This document shows, piece by piece, positions 16,976 to 29,200 of a stretch of 34,437 nt of DNA. The notes beneath the pieces are model-generated. The model was not told where the DNA came from. It ran no database searches and saw only the letters and a program-made list of their open reading frames with translations. The stretch lies in NCBI RefSeq assembly GCF_000261685.1, contig NZ_AJQE01000214.1:1-34437 (forward strand). Direction: 5' to 3'. Numbering within the stretch: the first letter of the stretch is position 1; each line of letters opens with the position of its first letter. Position numbers and translations under genes: made by a program. The DNA is from Bradyrhizobium genomosp. I (2014). Lineage in GTDB: Bacteria; Pseudomonadota; Alphaproteobacteria; Rhizobiales; Xanthobacteraceae.

Positions 16976-16984
16976 GAGGATGCC

Positions 16985-17823
16985 GTGGGCTACGCCTCAC
17001 TTCTGCTCGATCCGACGCTCAGGCGCGTGATCCTGGCGACGGCGATCTGCCTGATGCTGCTCGAATACGGCATCGGCCGGCTCGCCCATCGCGACACCCA
17101 CGACTGGCGCGAGAGCGTTGCCTCTTTCGGCGTGGCCCTCGGACAGAACCTGCTGCGCGCGATCGAGGCAGGCATTCTCGCGATACCGTTCGCATTCCTG
17201 TACGAGCACCGCCTGTTCGACTTCGCGCAGACCGGTCCGCTCGCGCTCGCCGGATTGTTCCTGGGGAGCGAGTTCCTGTACTATTGGCAGCATCGCGCCT
17301 CGCATCGCATTCGCTGGATGTGGGCGACGCATGCAGTGCATCACTCGACGACGCGACTGAACTTGACTGCGGCGATCCGGCTCGGCTGGACCGGTAACAT
17401 TTCGGGCAATTTCCTGTTCTTCCTGCCGCTCGCGCTGGTCGGCTTCCATCCCCTTGCGATCGTCGGATGCTCGGGATCAATCTGCTCTACCAGTTCTTCA
17501 TCCACAGCGACTTCGCGCCGAAGCTCGGCGCGCTCGAATGGGTGCTCAACACGCCGAGCCACCATCGCGTGCATCATGCCTGCAACGAGCCGTGCCTCGA
17601 CAGGAACTATGGCGGCATCCTGATCGTGTTCGACCGCCTGTTCGGGACCTTTGCCGAACGGCCCTCCGACCAGCCGCTCCGCTTCGGCCTCGTCGGCGGC
17701 ACACCATCATTCAACCCGATCCGGATCGCGCTCGGCGAATGGATTGCGATGCTGGGCGACGCCTGGAAGGCACGGGGCGCGGGCGCGAAACTCCGCGCCC
17801 TGTTCGGCCCGCCCGGGGGTTGA
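16985..17823 (+). pseudogene. sterol desaturase / fatty acid hydroxylase family membrane protein, split by a frameshift
   Basis: The first frame (GTG 16985, ribosome site AGGAGG) carries several membrane segments and two of the His clusters of this di-iron family: HRASH at 103-107 and HAVHH at 116-120. After FHPLAIVG, near 17462-17468, the homology jumps to another frame, which continues LGINLLYQFFIHSDF and then the third cluster HHRVHH, NYGGILIVFDRLFGTF and stops at 17823. One missing base around GTCGGATGCTC explains it. With the base restored the protein would be about 280 residues, normal for the family. Read as given, the product lacks the third His cluster and should be inactive. It could be a sequencing error rather than a true mutation. 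Confidence 0.85.
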
Positions 17824-17837
17824 GCGCGCGCAGGCGC

Positions 17838-19337
17838 TCAGATCTTCTGATTGTACTCGCCGACTTCGGGATGCGTGCGCAGCACGCTGTTCACCATCTC
17901 GAACATGTCGTGCATGCGCTGCTCGGAAACCGGGCTCTCGACCACCACGACGAGTTCGGGCTTGTTGGAAGAGGCACGGACCAGGCCCCAGCTGCCGTCT
18001 TCCACCGTGACGCGCACGCCGTTGACGGTGACGAGATCGCGGATCGCCTGGCCGCCGATCCTGGCGCCCTTCGCCTGCAGGCCTTCGAAATGCTTCACCA
18101 CGGCGTCGATGACGCCGTATTTGACCTCGTCGGCGCAATGCGGCGACATGGTCGGCGACGACCAGGTCTTCGGCAGCGCGTTCTTCAGATCGGCCATCGA
18201 CTTGCCGGGGGCGCGGTCGAGCATGTCGCAGATCGCGAGCGCCGAGACCAGGCCGTCGTCATAGCCGCGGCCATACGGCTTGTTGAAGAAGAAGTGGCCG
18301 GACTTCTCGAAGCCCGCCAGCGCGCCCGTCTCGTTGGTGCGGCGCTTCATGTAGGAATGGCCGGTCTTCCAATAGGCGGTCTTGGCACCCTGCTTCTGCA
18401 GCACGGGATCGGTGACGAACAGACCGGTCGACTTCACGTCGACGATGAAATGCGCGTCCTTGTGAATCGCCGACATGTCGCGCGCCAGCATCACGCCGAC
18501 CTTGTCGGCGAAGATCTCCTCGCCGGTGTTGTCGACGACGCCGCAGCGGTCGCCGTCACCGTCGAAGCCGAGACCGACATCGGCCTTGTGATGCAGCACG
18601 GCGTCGCGGATCGCGTGCAGCATCTCCATGTCCTCGGGGTTCGGATTGTATTTCGGGAAGGTATGGTCGAGCTCGGTGTCGAGCGGGATCCCCTCGCAGC
18701 CGATCGCCTCCAGCACCTGCGGCGCGAACGCGCCGGCGGTGCCGTTGCCGCAGGCCGCGACGACCTTCAGCTTGCGCGTCAGCTTCGGACGAGAGGTGAG
18801 ATCAGCGATGTAGCGCGCCGGATAGTTCTCGTGGAACTGGTAGGAGCCGCCGGCCTTGTTCCCGAACTCGGCATTGAGCACGATTTCCTTCAGCCGCGTC
18901 ATCTCGTCGGGACCGAAAGTGAGCGGGCGGTTGGCGCCCATCTTCACGCCGGTCCAGCCGTTGTCGTTGTGCGAGGCCGTGACCATGGCGACGCAGGGCA
19001 CGGCGAGATCGAACTGCGCGAAATAGGCCATCGGCGTCACCGCAAGCCCGATGTCGTGCACCTTGCAACCCGCCGCCATCAGGCCGGAGATCAGCGCATA
19101 TTTGATCGAGGCCGAATAGCCCCGGAAATCGTGGCCGGTGACGATCTCCTGCTTGACGCCGAGCTCGGCGATCAACGCGCCCAGCCCCATGCCAAGCGCC
19201 TGCACACCCATCAGGTTGATTTCCTTCTGGAACAACCAGCGCGCGTCGTACTCCCGAAAACCGGTGGGCTTCACCATCGGCTCGGATTCGAAGGCATAGG
19301 TGTTGGGCAGCAGGACGGGTTTCGGCTTCGGAAACAT
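17838..19337 (-). CDS. phosphomannomutase/phosphoglucomutase
   Basis: A 499-residue enzyme of the alpha-D-phosphohexomutase family that interconverts hexose 1- and 6-phosphates, feeding GDP-mannose or UDP-glucose synthesis. The catalytic phosphoserine loop is TASHN with Ser122, the metal loop is FDGDGDRCG near residues 255-263, and the sugar-recognition segment is present at FEKSGHFFF. The start ATG ends at 19337; the frame is open another 50 codons upstream without family similarity. UDP-glucose dehydrogenase at 23491 uses a downstream product of the glucose branch, but other genes lie between them. I cannot tell phosphomannomutase from phosphoglucomutase specificity by eye. Confidence 0.93.
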   Translation of the reverse strand: MFPKPKPVLLPNTYAFESEPMVKPTGFREYDARWLFQKEINLMGVQALGMGLGALIAELGVKQEIVTGHDFRGYSASIKYALISGLMAAGCKVHDIGLAVTPMAYFAQFDLAVPCVAMVTASHNDNGWTGVKMGANRPLTFGPDEMTRLKEIVLNAEFGNKAGGSYQFHENYPARYIADLTSRPKLTRKLKVVAACGNGTAGAFAPQVLEAIGCEGIPLDTELDHTFPKYNPNPEDMEMLHAIRDAVLHHKADVGLGFDGDGDRCGVVDNTGEEIFADKVGVMLARDMSAIHKDAHFIVDVKSTGLFVTDPVLQKQGAKTAYWKTGHSYMKRRTNETGALAGFEKSGHFFFNKPYGRGYDDGLVSALAICDMLDRAPGKSMADLKNALPKTWSSPTMSPHCADEVKYGVIDAVVKHFEGLQAKGARIGGQAIRDLVTVNGVRVTVEDGSWGLVRASSNKPELVVVVESPVSEQRMHDMFEMVNSVLRTHPEVGEYNQKI

Positions 19338-19492
19338 TGAGACGGTCTCGTGAAAAGGCAGGAATTGATGCAGCCTTAGCGAATGCCGGGCCACGGCGGA
19401 AGGCGGGAATGAAGGCTTATGGCCGATAATTGCGGCAGTTTGGTAACGGGAAATGCTGCGCCGGGAGAGACCTGCATGTCCGGCCAAATCGG

Positions 19493-19832
19493 CTATGGAC
19501 GTGCCATCTCATCTTCGATGACCGCCCTGAGAGGTGACAGGGCCTGTTGAACGGTCTCCCATACAAGACGGGCAGCGACATCCTCATAGTTGTGGCGATA
19601 AACATTGCCCGCCGCCGCCATCTGCCTCCATGCGATCGCCGGGTGCCTCGCCTTCAGCTCCTCTGGCAGACGCCGAGATGCCTCTGAAATGATCTCCAAA
19701 CACCGTAACAGCATAGACCGCCCGCAGGTCCGCCGCGAATGCCTCGCGGTCGAGACCTGTGGCGAACTCAGCCGCCAAATCGATGTGATGCAAGATGTCC
19801 CGCAGGGTCCCGTCGATGCGATCAGAAGGCAT
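19493..19832 (-). pseudogene. HepT-like (DUF86/HEPN) toxin-family protein, frameshifted
   Basis: The N-terminal part (from ATG 19832: PSDRIDGTLRDILHHIDLAA, then GLDREAFAADLRAVYAV) and the C-terminal part (RCLEIISEASRRLPEELKAR, then GNVYRHNYEDVAARLVWETV) together make one full HepT-like protein of about 112 residues. They are in different frames. The switch falls between about 19703 and 19716, where two bases appear to be missing or one extra present. HEPN proteins of this type are RNases or tRNA-directed toxins with an R-x4-H-x-Y motif. Here the motif position reads GNVYRHNY, so the Arg is Gly, a variant I believe occurs in one branch of the family. It overlaps the end of the nucleotidyltransferase gene by 11 bases, as in intact pairs. 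Confidence 0.82.
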
Positions 19833-20118
19833 ACACGACATCGGCCGTCGCGGCAGGCGCGACGTATGATTTCAGAGCGTCGCGATTGACGACATCGACC
19901 GGCCCGTCAAAAAGGTTGGCGATATATTCCTTGAGCTCGACGTAGTCGAAGACCGTGATCCGCGCGTCCGGATCAATCTCGACCATGATATCGACGTCGC
20001 TCCCGGGATGATTTTCACCCCTCGCGACCGAACCGAACAAGGCGGCATGCAAAATGCCCCGTTCGCGCAGGGCGGGCTCGGACTGTCGCAGGATGGCAAT
20101 CGCGTCGGGTCCGTTCAT
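19822..20118 (-). CDS. MntA-like minimal nucleotidyltransferase (antitoxin of a HEPN/MNT pair)
   Basis: A 98-residue single-domain nucleotidyltransferase. The active-site signature GS-x10-DxD is complete in GSVARGENHPGSDVDIMV (about 29-46), and a third acidic residue is likely in PVDVVNRD. In characterised pairs the MNT partner neutralises the HepT toxin by adding AMP units to its conserved Tyr. The partner gene follows with an 11-base overlap but is frameshifted, so the antitoxin appears orphaned. The GxSDxD-type loop is intact, so it may still be enzymatically active. The start ATG ends at 20118. Confidence 0.88.
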   Translation of the reverse strand: MNGPDAIAILRQSEPALRERGILHAALFGSVARGENHPGSDVDIMVEIDPDARITVFDYVELKEYIANLFDGPVDVVNRDALKSYVAPAATADVVYAF

Positions 20119-20181
20119 GGACGGAATTTAGCACCCCGTCCGGTCTTGAGGTAGGCCCAGCTGGGCCAATTGGAGCGGGAC

Positions 20182-20694
20182 CTACTGCTCCAACACCATC
20201 TGACCGTTGGCGTATTCGAAACGCTTCAGGCGGGACAGGAAGGAAAGGCCGAGCAGGTTCTCGGACAATGCCTCGTCGGGCAGGACCATGGCGTCGACGT
20301 CGCGCACGATGAGACCGCCGACATCCAGCATGGCTATGCGGGTGCGCGCGGCCTTGATGGTGCCGTTGGCGGTGGAGACGGTGGCGTTGTATTCGCTGCG
20401 CGAGGGACGCAGGCCGAAGCGAGCAGCCGAGGTCTCGTTCAGCGCGACGACGGAGGCGCCGGTATCGACCATGAAGCCGATGCGCTGGCCGTCAATCCGG
20501 CCCTCGGTCTGGAAGTGACCGCGGCCATCGCGGGAAATGGCGAGGCTGCGGCCGCCGGCCGGCGCCGTGGTCGCAACCGCGACCGTCGCACGCGGCGCGG
20601 ACGTGGCGGACGCCGAACTCATCCTGTCCGCCATCTGCGCCATGAAGGTGCCGAGGCCGATCATGATGGCCGCGAAGATCATAATGTTACGCAT
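20182..20694 (-). CDS. retropepsin-like aspartic protease family protein, membrane-anchored (TIGR02281 type)
   Basis: 170 residues. Residues 3-20 form an N-terminal membrane anchor or signal, followed by a low-complexity Ser/Ala/Thr linker. A single retropepsin-like domain starts near residue 57 (DGRGHFQTEGRIDGQ). The catalytic triplet is DTGAS with Asp77 within FMVDTGASVVALN, and the second family motif is LLGLSFLSRLKRFEYANGQM near the C-terminus. Such proteins act as dimers; this clan AA subgroup is common in alphaproteobacteria and its substrates are unknown. I use ATG 20694, seven bases after a GGAAG ribosome site; a GTG one codon upstream is the alternative. Confidence 0.87.
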   Translation of the reverse strand: MRNIMIFAAIMIGLGTFMAQMADRMSSASATSAPRATVAVATTAPAGGRSLAISRDGRGHFQTEGRIDGQRIGFMVDTGASVVALNETSAARFGLRPSRSEYNATVSTANGTIKAARTRIAMLDVGGLIVRDVDAMVLPDEALSENLLGLSFLSRLKRFEYANGQMVLEQ

Positions 20695-20822
20695 CACATC
20701 ACTTCCGAGCCGTAAAGCCCGATTTCACCACGCAACCGCTCCACCCGCGAGCGCCGCGGCGGCCAGAGCTTCGCCATTTTGGCGAAAAGAATGAGCGGAC
20801 GGTTAATGCCGGCCTACAAACC

Positions 20823-23307
<2,485 letters not shown>

Positions 23308-23315
<8 letters not shown>

Positions 23316-23466
23316 GCCCGGTCTTCGTGCCGGGTATCCACGTTCTTTCAGGCGAGAGTGAACAAGACGTGGATGGCCGGGACCCGGCTCCGCGAACGCT
23401 TCGCCGGGCTTACAGGTATTGGGCCGGCGAAGCTTAGGTGAAGACGGCAAGCCCGGCCATGACGGC
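23308..23466. repeat. palindromic intergenic element, family B (copy B2), enlarged
   Basis: The left end is GTCATGCCCGGtcttcgtgCCGGGTATCCACGTTCTT and the right end GCCCGGCCATGAC. A TGGAT (23371-23375) with ACAAGACGTGGAT marks the inner right arm, as in copy B1, but an extra stretch of about 80 bases containing further GCCGG repeats sits between it and the right end. It therefore looks like a B element with an insertion or a partial second copy. The left end overlaps the first codons of hrpB. Confidence 0.65.
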
Positions 23467-23490
23467 TTCCTTCAACGAGAAATGCAGCTA

Positions 23491-24807
23491 TCAGCCCTGC
23501 ACAGGGGGCCGGCCGACGCTCTCGTAGGTGAAGCCGGCGGCTTCCATGTCTTCGGGGCGATAGATGTTGCGGAGATCGACGACGACGGGCCGCGCCATGA
23601 CGCTCTTCAGCCGGTCGAGATCGAGCGCGCGGAACTGCACCCATTCGGTGACGATGACGAGCGCATCGGCGCCTTGCGCGCAGGAATAGGCATCCTCGCA
23701 ATAGGTGATGCTGGGCAGCTCGCCCTTGGCCTGCTCCATGCCGACGGGATCGAACGCCTTCACCGTCGCGCCCATGTCGATCAGGCCAGTCACCAGCGGG
23801 ATCGACGGCGCATCGCGCATGTCGTCGGTGTCGGGCTTGAAGGTGAGGCCGAGCACGGCGATGGTCTTGCCGCGCAAATTGCCGCCGAGCGCCTGGCTCA
23901 CTTTCCGCGCCATCGCGCGCTTGCGGTTCTCGTTGACCGCCAGCACGGATTCGACGATGCGCAGGGAGACGTCGTAGTCCTGCGCGATCTTGATCAGCGC
24001 CTTGGTGTCCTTCGGGAAGCACGAGCCGCCGAAGCCGGGCCCGGCGTGCAGGAACTTGGTGCCGATGCGGTTGTCGAGGCCAATGCCGCGCGCGACCTCC
24101 TGGACGTTGGCGCCGGCTTTTTCGGAGAGATCGGCGATCTCGTTGATGAAGGTGATCTTGGTCGCGAGGAACGCGTTGGCGGCGTATTTGATCATCTCGG
24201 CGGTGCGGCGCGCGGTGAACATCAGCGGCGCCTGGTTCAGCGACAGCGGGCGGTAGATGTCGCCCATCACCTTGCGGCCGCGCTCGTCGGAGGTGCCGAC
24301 CACGATACGGTCTGGAAACTTGAAGTCGCGGATCGCCGCGCCCTCGCGCAGGAACTCGGGGTTCGAGGCGACGACGACGTCGGCCGCAGGGTTCGTTTCG
24401 CGGATGATGCGCTCGACCTCGTCGCCGGTGCCGACCGGCACGGTCGACTTGGTCACTACGACGGTGAAGCCGGTGAGCGCTTGCGCGATCTCGCGGGCGG
24501 CGGCGTAGACGTAGGACAGATCGGCGTGGCCATCGCCGCGGCGCGAGGGCGTGCCGACCGCGATGAACACGGCATCTGCGTCGGCAACCGGCCTGGTCAA
24601 ATCGGTGGTGAATTCCAGCCGCCTGGCCTTGACGTTGGTCGCAACCAGTTCGTCGAGACCGGGCTCATAGATCGGGATCTCGCCCCGATGAAGCGCCGCG
24701 ATCTTCCTCTCGTCCTTGTCGACGCAGGTGACGTCGTGGCCGAAATCCGCAAAGCAGGCTCCGGAAACCAGTCCCACATAACCCGTGCCGATCATCGCGA
24801 TGCGCAT
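23491..24807 (-). CDS. ugd: UDP-glucose 6-dehydrogenase
   Basis: A 438-residue NAD-dependent enzyme that oxidises UDP-glucose to UDP-glucuronate for capsule, exopolysaccharide or LPS sugars. The Rossmann motif GTGYVGLVSGACFADFGH begins at residue 8, FIAVGTPS is at 81-88, and the catalytic Cys263 is in FGGSCFPKDTKAL. The C-terminal UDP-binding domain contains GLTFKPDTDDMRDAPS. The start ATG ends at 24807. It is divergent, with a 193-base gap, from a membrane acyltransferase that may decorate the same polysaccharide. No glycosyltransferases are in the window, so the final polymer is unknown. Confidence 0.96.
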   Translation of the reverse strand: MRIAMIGTGYVGLVSGACFADFGHDVTCVDKDERKIAALHRGEIPIYEPGLDELVATNVKARRLEFTTDLTRPVADADAVFIAVGTPSRRGDGHADLSYVYAAAREIAQALTGFTVVVTKSTVPVGTGDEVERIIRETNPAADVVVASNPEFLREGAAIRDFKFPDRIVVGTSDERGRKVMGDIYRPLSLNQAPLMFTARRTAEMIKYAANAFLATKITFINEIADLSEKAGANVQEVARGIGLDNRIGTKFLHAGPGFGGSCFPKDTKALIKIAQDYDVSLRIVESVLAVNENRKRAMARKVSQALGGNLRGKTIAVLGLTFKPDTDDMRDAPSIPLVTGLIDMGATVKAFDPVGMEQAKGELPSITYCEDAYSCAQGADALVIVTEWVQFRALDLDRLKSVMARPVVVDLRNIYRPEDMEAAGFTYESVGRPPVQG

Positions 24808-25000
24808 GAAAAATCCTGTTCCAGCGTGGTTAACGGAAGCCCAATTCGCGGCGGTTTAGCATTTTCCCGAGGTCATGGAACAGTCCGCACGCAAAAACCG
24901 GCCCGCGATTTGAACCGGTAAAGAAGTCGGAAACCACTGGGCTCCAAACTGCCCCGCACCCATACAGGGACGGGCGGAACACGCCTCGAAAGGGGACATC

Positions 25001-26068
25001 ATGGCACGATCAGGCACAATCGCGGCGGCCGGGCCTTCCAGGGCCCCTTCTGCCGCGCGTGTCGACTGGGTCGATTATGCCAAGGGCATCTGCATCGTCA
25101 TGGTCGTGATGATGCATTCGGTGCTGGGGGTCGAGCTCGCCGCTGGGCAGACCGGTTTCATGCATGTCGTCGTGGCCTTCGCAAAGCCGTTCCGGATGCC
25201 GGATTTCTTCCTGATTTCGGGCCTGTTCCTGTCTCTGGTGATCGATCGGGACTGGCGAACCTATCTCGACCGCAAGGTGGTGCATTTCGCCTATTTCTAT
25301 GTCGTCTGGGTGACAATCCAGTTCGGCTTCAAGGCGCCCGCCTTCGCGGCCGAGACGAGCTGGCGCGAGGTTGGGCTCCTGTACCTGGAATCCTTCATCG
25401 AGCCGTTCGGCACGCTGTGGTTCATCTATCTGCTGCCGATCTTCTTCGTCGTCACAAAACTGACACGCAAACTCCCGCCGCTCGCGATCTGGCTCCTCGC
25501 CGCTGCACTGGAGACGGCGCGGATCACGACCGGCTGGACCGTCATCGACGAGTTCTGTGCGCGCTTCGTCTATTTCTATTCGGGCTATTTGTTCGCGCCT
25601 TACGTGTTCGCCCTTTCGGATCGCGCGCGCAACCATCCCGCGCTGGCGCTCGCAGCGCTCGCGGCCTGGGCATTGATCAATGCCGGCCTGGTCGCGCATG
25701 GGGCCAGCGAATGGAAGCTCGTCTCGCTCGTGCTCGGCTTTGCCGGCGCCTGCGCCATCATCACGACGGGCACGCTGCTCGCGCGCGCCCGGTGGATGAA
25801 TTTCCTCCGCTTCTGCGGCGAGCATTCGATCGTGATCTACCTCGCCTTCTTCCTGCCGATGGCGGCAACGCGGACGCTGCTGCTGCGCAAGGGTATCATT
25901 CCCGACATCGGAACGATGTCGCTGATGGTCACCATCGCCGGCGTGCTCGGCGCGCTCGCGATCTGGCGGGTAGCGCTGCGACTCAACGCGCACTTCCTGT
26001 TCGAGCGGCCCAATGCATTCTGGATTGCGCCGAAGAAGGCGGCGCCGGTGTTGCAGGCGGCGGAGTGA
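25001..26068 (+). CDS. integral-membrane acyltransferase (acyltransferase-3 / NolL-like)
   Basis: 355 residues with about 10 hydrophobic segments. The start region VDWVDYAKGICIVMVVMMHS carries the conserved active-site-type His39 at the end of the first helix, and MPDFFLISGLFLS follows, both typical of the acyltransferase-3 family and its COG3594 branch. Members move acetyl or other acyl groups onto sugars of polysaccharides or Nod factors at the cytoplasmic membrane. The ATG at 25001 follows AAAGGGGAC. The position opposite ugd suggests a role in surface polysaccharide, but the acceptor cannot be named. Palindromic element A4 lies directly after the stop. Confidence 0.87.
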   Translation: MARSGTIAAAGPSRAPSAARVDWVDYAKGICIVMVVMMHSVLGVELAAGQTGFMHVVVAFAKPFRMPDFFLISGLFLSLVIDRDWRTYLDRKVVHFAYFYVVWVTIQFGFKAPAFAAETSWREVGLLYLESFIEPFGTLWFIYLLPIFFVVTKLTRKLPPLAIWLLAAALETARITTGWTVIDEFCARFVYFYSGYLFAPYVFALSDRARNHPALALAALAAWALINAGLVAHGASEWKLVSLVLGFAGACAIITTGTLLARARWMNFLRFCGEHSIVIYLAFFLPMAATRTLLLRKGIIPDIGTMSLMVTIAGVLGALAIWRVALRLNAHFLFERPNAFWIAPKKAAPVLQAAE

Positions 26069-26069
26069 C

Positions 26070-26173
26070 TCGTCATGCCACGCGAAGGCGGGGCATCCAG
26101 TATTCCAGAGACAGTTGTTGTCGACCGATAGGCCGCGGCGTACTGGATTCCCCGCCTTCGCGGGGAATGACAG
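26070..26173. repeat. palindromic intergenic element, family A (copy A4)
   Basis: The ends are CGTCATGCC and AATGACAG, and the inner pair is ATCCAGTATTCC/TACTGGATTCC. The right hairpin is CCCCGCcttcGCGGGG. The centre CCAGAGACAGT and GGCCGCGGCGTACTGGAT match copy A1 more closely than A2 or A3, so at least two subtypes are present. It starts one base after the acyltransferase stop and ends 70 bases before polA. Confidence 0.75.
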
Positions 26174-26242
26174 TGGGGATAGTGGCTCAAAAATCCGCCT
26201 CCAAAGGCTGTCAAAGGCCGCAAAAATCCATACATTGCGGCC

Positions 26243-29200
26243 ATGCCCAAAACCTCCCCGAAGACCACCGCCAAAGCTGACACCAAGGCCGCGCCGAAAG
26301 CTGCCGACACCAAGCCCGCTGCCAAGGCCGCTGCTGCGACAGCTGCTGCCAAACCGGTCGCAACGAAGGCGGCTGGCAAGGGCGACCACGTCTTCCTGGT
26401 CGACGGTTCCTCCTACATCTTCCGCGCCTATCACGCGCTGCCGCCGCTGAACCGCAAATCCGACGGCCTCCAGGTCAACGCCGTGCTCGGCTTCTGCAAC
26501 ATGCTGTGGAAGCTCTTGCGCGACATGCCCGAGGACAACCGGCCGACACATCTGGCGATCATCTTCGACAAGTCGGAAATCACCTTCCGCAACAGGATCT
26601 ATCCGGACTACAAGGCGCACCGGCCGCCGGCCCCGGATGATCTGATCCCGCAATTCGCGCTGATCCGCGAGGCCGTGCGCGCGTTCGACCTGCCCTGCCT
26701 CGAGCAAGGCGGCTTCGAGGCCGACGATCTCATCGCGACCTATGCACGGCAGGCGAGCGAGCGCGGCGCCACCACGACCATCGTGTCCTCCGACAAGGAC
26801 CTGATGCAGCTCGTGAACGACAGGATCGTCATGTACGACACCATGAAGGACCGCCGCATCGGCATCCCCGAGGTGATCGAGAAGTTCGGCGTGCCGCCGG
26901 AGAAGGTGGTCGAGGTGCAGGCGCTGGCCGGCGATTCCACCGACAACGTGCCCGGGGTCCCCGGCATCGGCATCAAGACCGCCGCGCAGTTGATCGTCGA
27001 ATATGGCGACCTCGAGCAGCTCCTGTTCCGCGCCACCGAGATCAAGCAGCCGAAGCGGCGCGAGGCGCTGATCGAGAATGCCGAGAAGGCGCGGATCTCG
27101 CGCCAGCTCGTGCTGCTCGACGACAAGGTCGATCTGGAGGTGCCGCTGGACGACCTCGCCGTCCACGAGCCCGACGCGCGCAAGCTGATCGCCTTCCTGA
27201 AGGCGATGGAATTCACGACGCTGACGCGGCGCGTCGCCGAATATTCACAGATCGATCCGGCCAACGTCGACGCCGATCCCGGCTACGCGAAGGGCGCAAG
27301 TGTATTCTCGCCGCTGCCGCCCTCGGACGTCGTGCCCGCACCAGGGACAGGCACACCGGCGCGAACCGCGCCGGGCGAACGCAACAAGTCGGCGGGCAAG
27401 GAGGACAAGGCCGCGAGCCCGAAGGGTGCGCCGATCTCGCTCGCCGCGGCGCGCGAGGAAGCGCTGCGCAAGCTGCCGGTCGATCGCAGCAAATACCAGA
27501 CCGTCAAGACGCTGAAAGAGCTCGACGCCTTCGTCGCGCGCATCCACGATGCCGGCCATGTCGCGATCGAGATCAAGGCCAACTCCATCGATCCGATGCA
27601 GGCCGATCTCTGCGGCATTGCGCTGGCGCTGGCGCCGAACGAGGCATGCTACGTGCCGCTGGCGCACAAGCAGTCCGGCGGTGGTGCCGGCCTGTTCGAC
27701 GCCGGCCTCGCGCCCGACCAGGTCAAGCACAACGAGGCGATCGAAGCGCTGCGGCCGGTGCTGGAATCGACCGGCATCCTGAAGATCGGCTTCGACGTCA
27801 AGTTCACCGCCGTCATGCTGGCACAGCACGGCATCACCCTGCGCAACATCGACGATGCGCTCCTGATCTCCTACGTGCTCGACGCCGGCCGTGGCTCGCA
27901 TGCGCTGGAATCGCTGTCCGAGCGCTGGTTCGGCCATGCCATGCTGAAGGAAAGCGAGCTGCTCGGCAGCGGCAAGGGCAAGATCACCTTCGACCAGGCG
28001 CCGATCGACAAGGCCGCGCCACTGTCGGCGGAAGGCGCCGACATCGCCTTGCGCGTCTGGCGCGTGCTGAAGCCGCGCCTCGTCGCCGAACACATGAGCG
28101 CGGTCTACGAGACCCTGGAGCGGCCGCTGGTCGCGGTGCTCGCACGGATGGAACGGCGCGGCATCTCGATCGACCGCCAGGTGCTGTCGCGGCTCTCCGG
28201 CGACTTTGCCCAGACTGCCGCCCGCGTCGAGGCCGAGATCCAGCAGATCGCGGGCGAGCCGGTCAATGTCGGCAGCCCGAAGCAGATCGGCGACATCCTG
28301 TTCGGCAAGATGGGACTATCAGGCGGCACCAAGACCAAGACAGGCGCGTGGTCGACCACCGCGCAGGTGCTGGACGAGCTCGCCGAGCAGGGCCACGACT
28401 TCCCGAAGAAGATTCTGGAGTGGCGCCAGGTTTCGAAGCTGAAATCGACCTACACCGACGCGCTGCCGACCTATGTCAACCCGCAAACCCATCGCGTGCA
28501 CACGACCTACGCGCTGGCGGCGACCACGACGGGGCGGCTGTCGTCCAACGAGCCGAACCTTCAGAACATTCCGGTGCGCACCGAGGATGGCCGAAAGATC
28601 CGCCGCGCCTTCATCGCGACGCCCGGGCACAAGCTGGTCTCCGCCGACTATTCGCAGATCGAGCTCAGGCTGCTCGCCGAGATCGCCGACATTCCCGTGC
28701 TGAAGCAGGCGTTCCGCGACGGGCTCGACATTCACGCCATGACGGCATCCGAAATGTTCGGCGTGCCGATCAAGGGCATGCCGGGCGAAATCCGCCGCCG
28801 CGCCAAGGCGATCAATTTCGGCATCATCTACGGCATCTCCGCGTTCGGCCTCGCCAACCAGCTCGGCATCGCGCGCGAAGAGGCTTCCGCCTACATCAAG
28901 AAATATTTCGAGCGCTTTCCGGGCATCCGCGCCTATATGGACGAGACGCGCGACTTCTGCCGCAGCCATGGCTACGTCACCACGCTGTTCGGCCGCAAGT
29001 GCCACTACCCCGACATCAAGGCCTCCAACGCCTCGGTGCGCGCCTTCAACGAACGCGCCGCGATCAACGCTCGGCTCCAGGGCACCGCAGCCGACATCAT
29101 CCGCCGCGCGATGACCCGGGTGGAGGATGCGCTGGCGGCAAGGAAGCTGTCGGCGCAGATGCTGCTCCAGGTGCACGACGAACTGATCTTCGAGGTGCCG

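Noticed and set aside
17454..19340. 628-codon plus-strand frame opposite phosphomannomutase
   Set aside because: It mirrors a real minus-strand enzyme with full active-site motifs; the translated product is low-complexity and resembles no family. High GC creates such antisense frames.
25010..27166. 718-codon minus-strand frame opposite the acyltransferase and polA
   Set aside because: It spans two convincing genes and the repeat between them, and has no family features.
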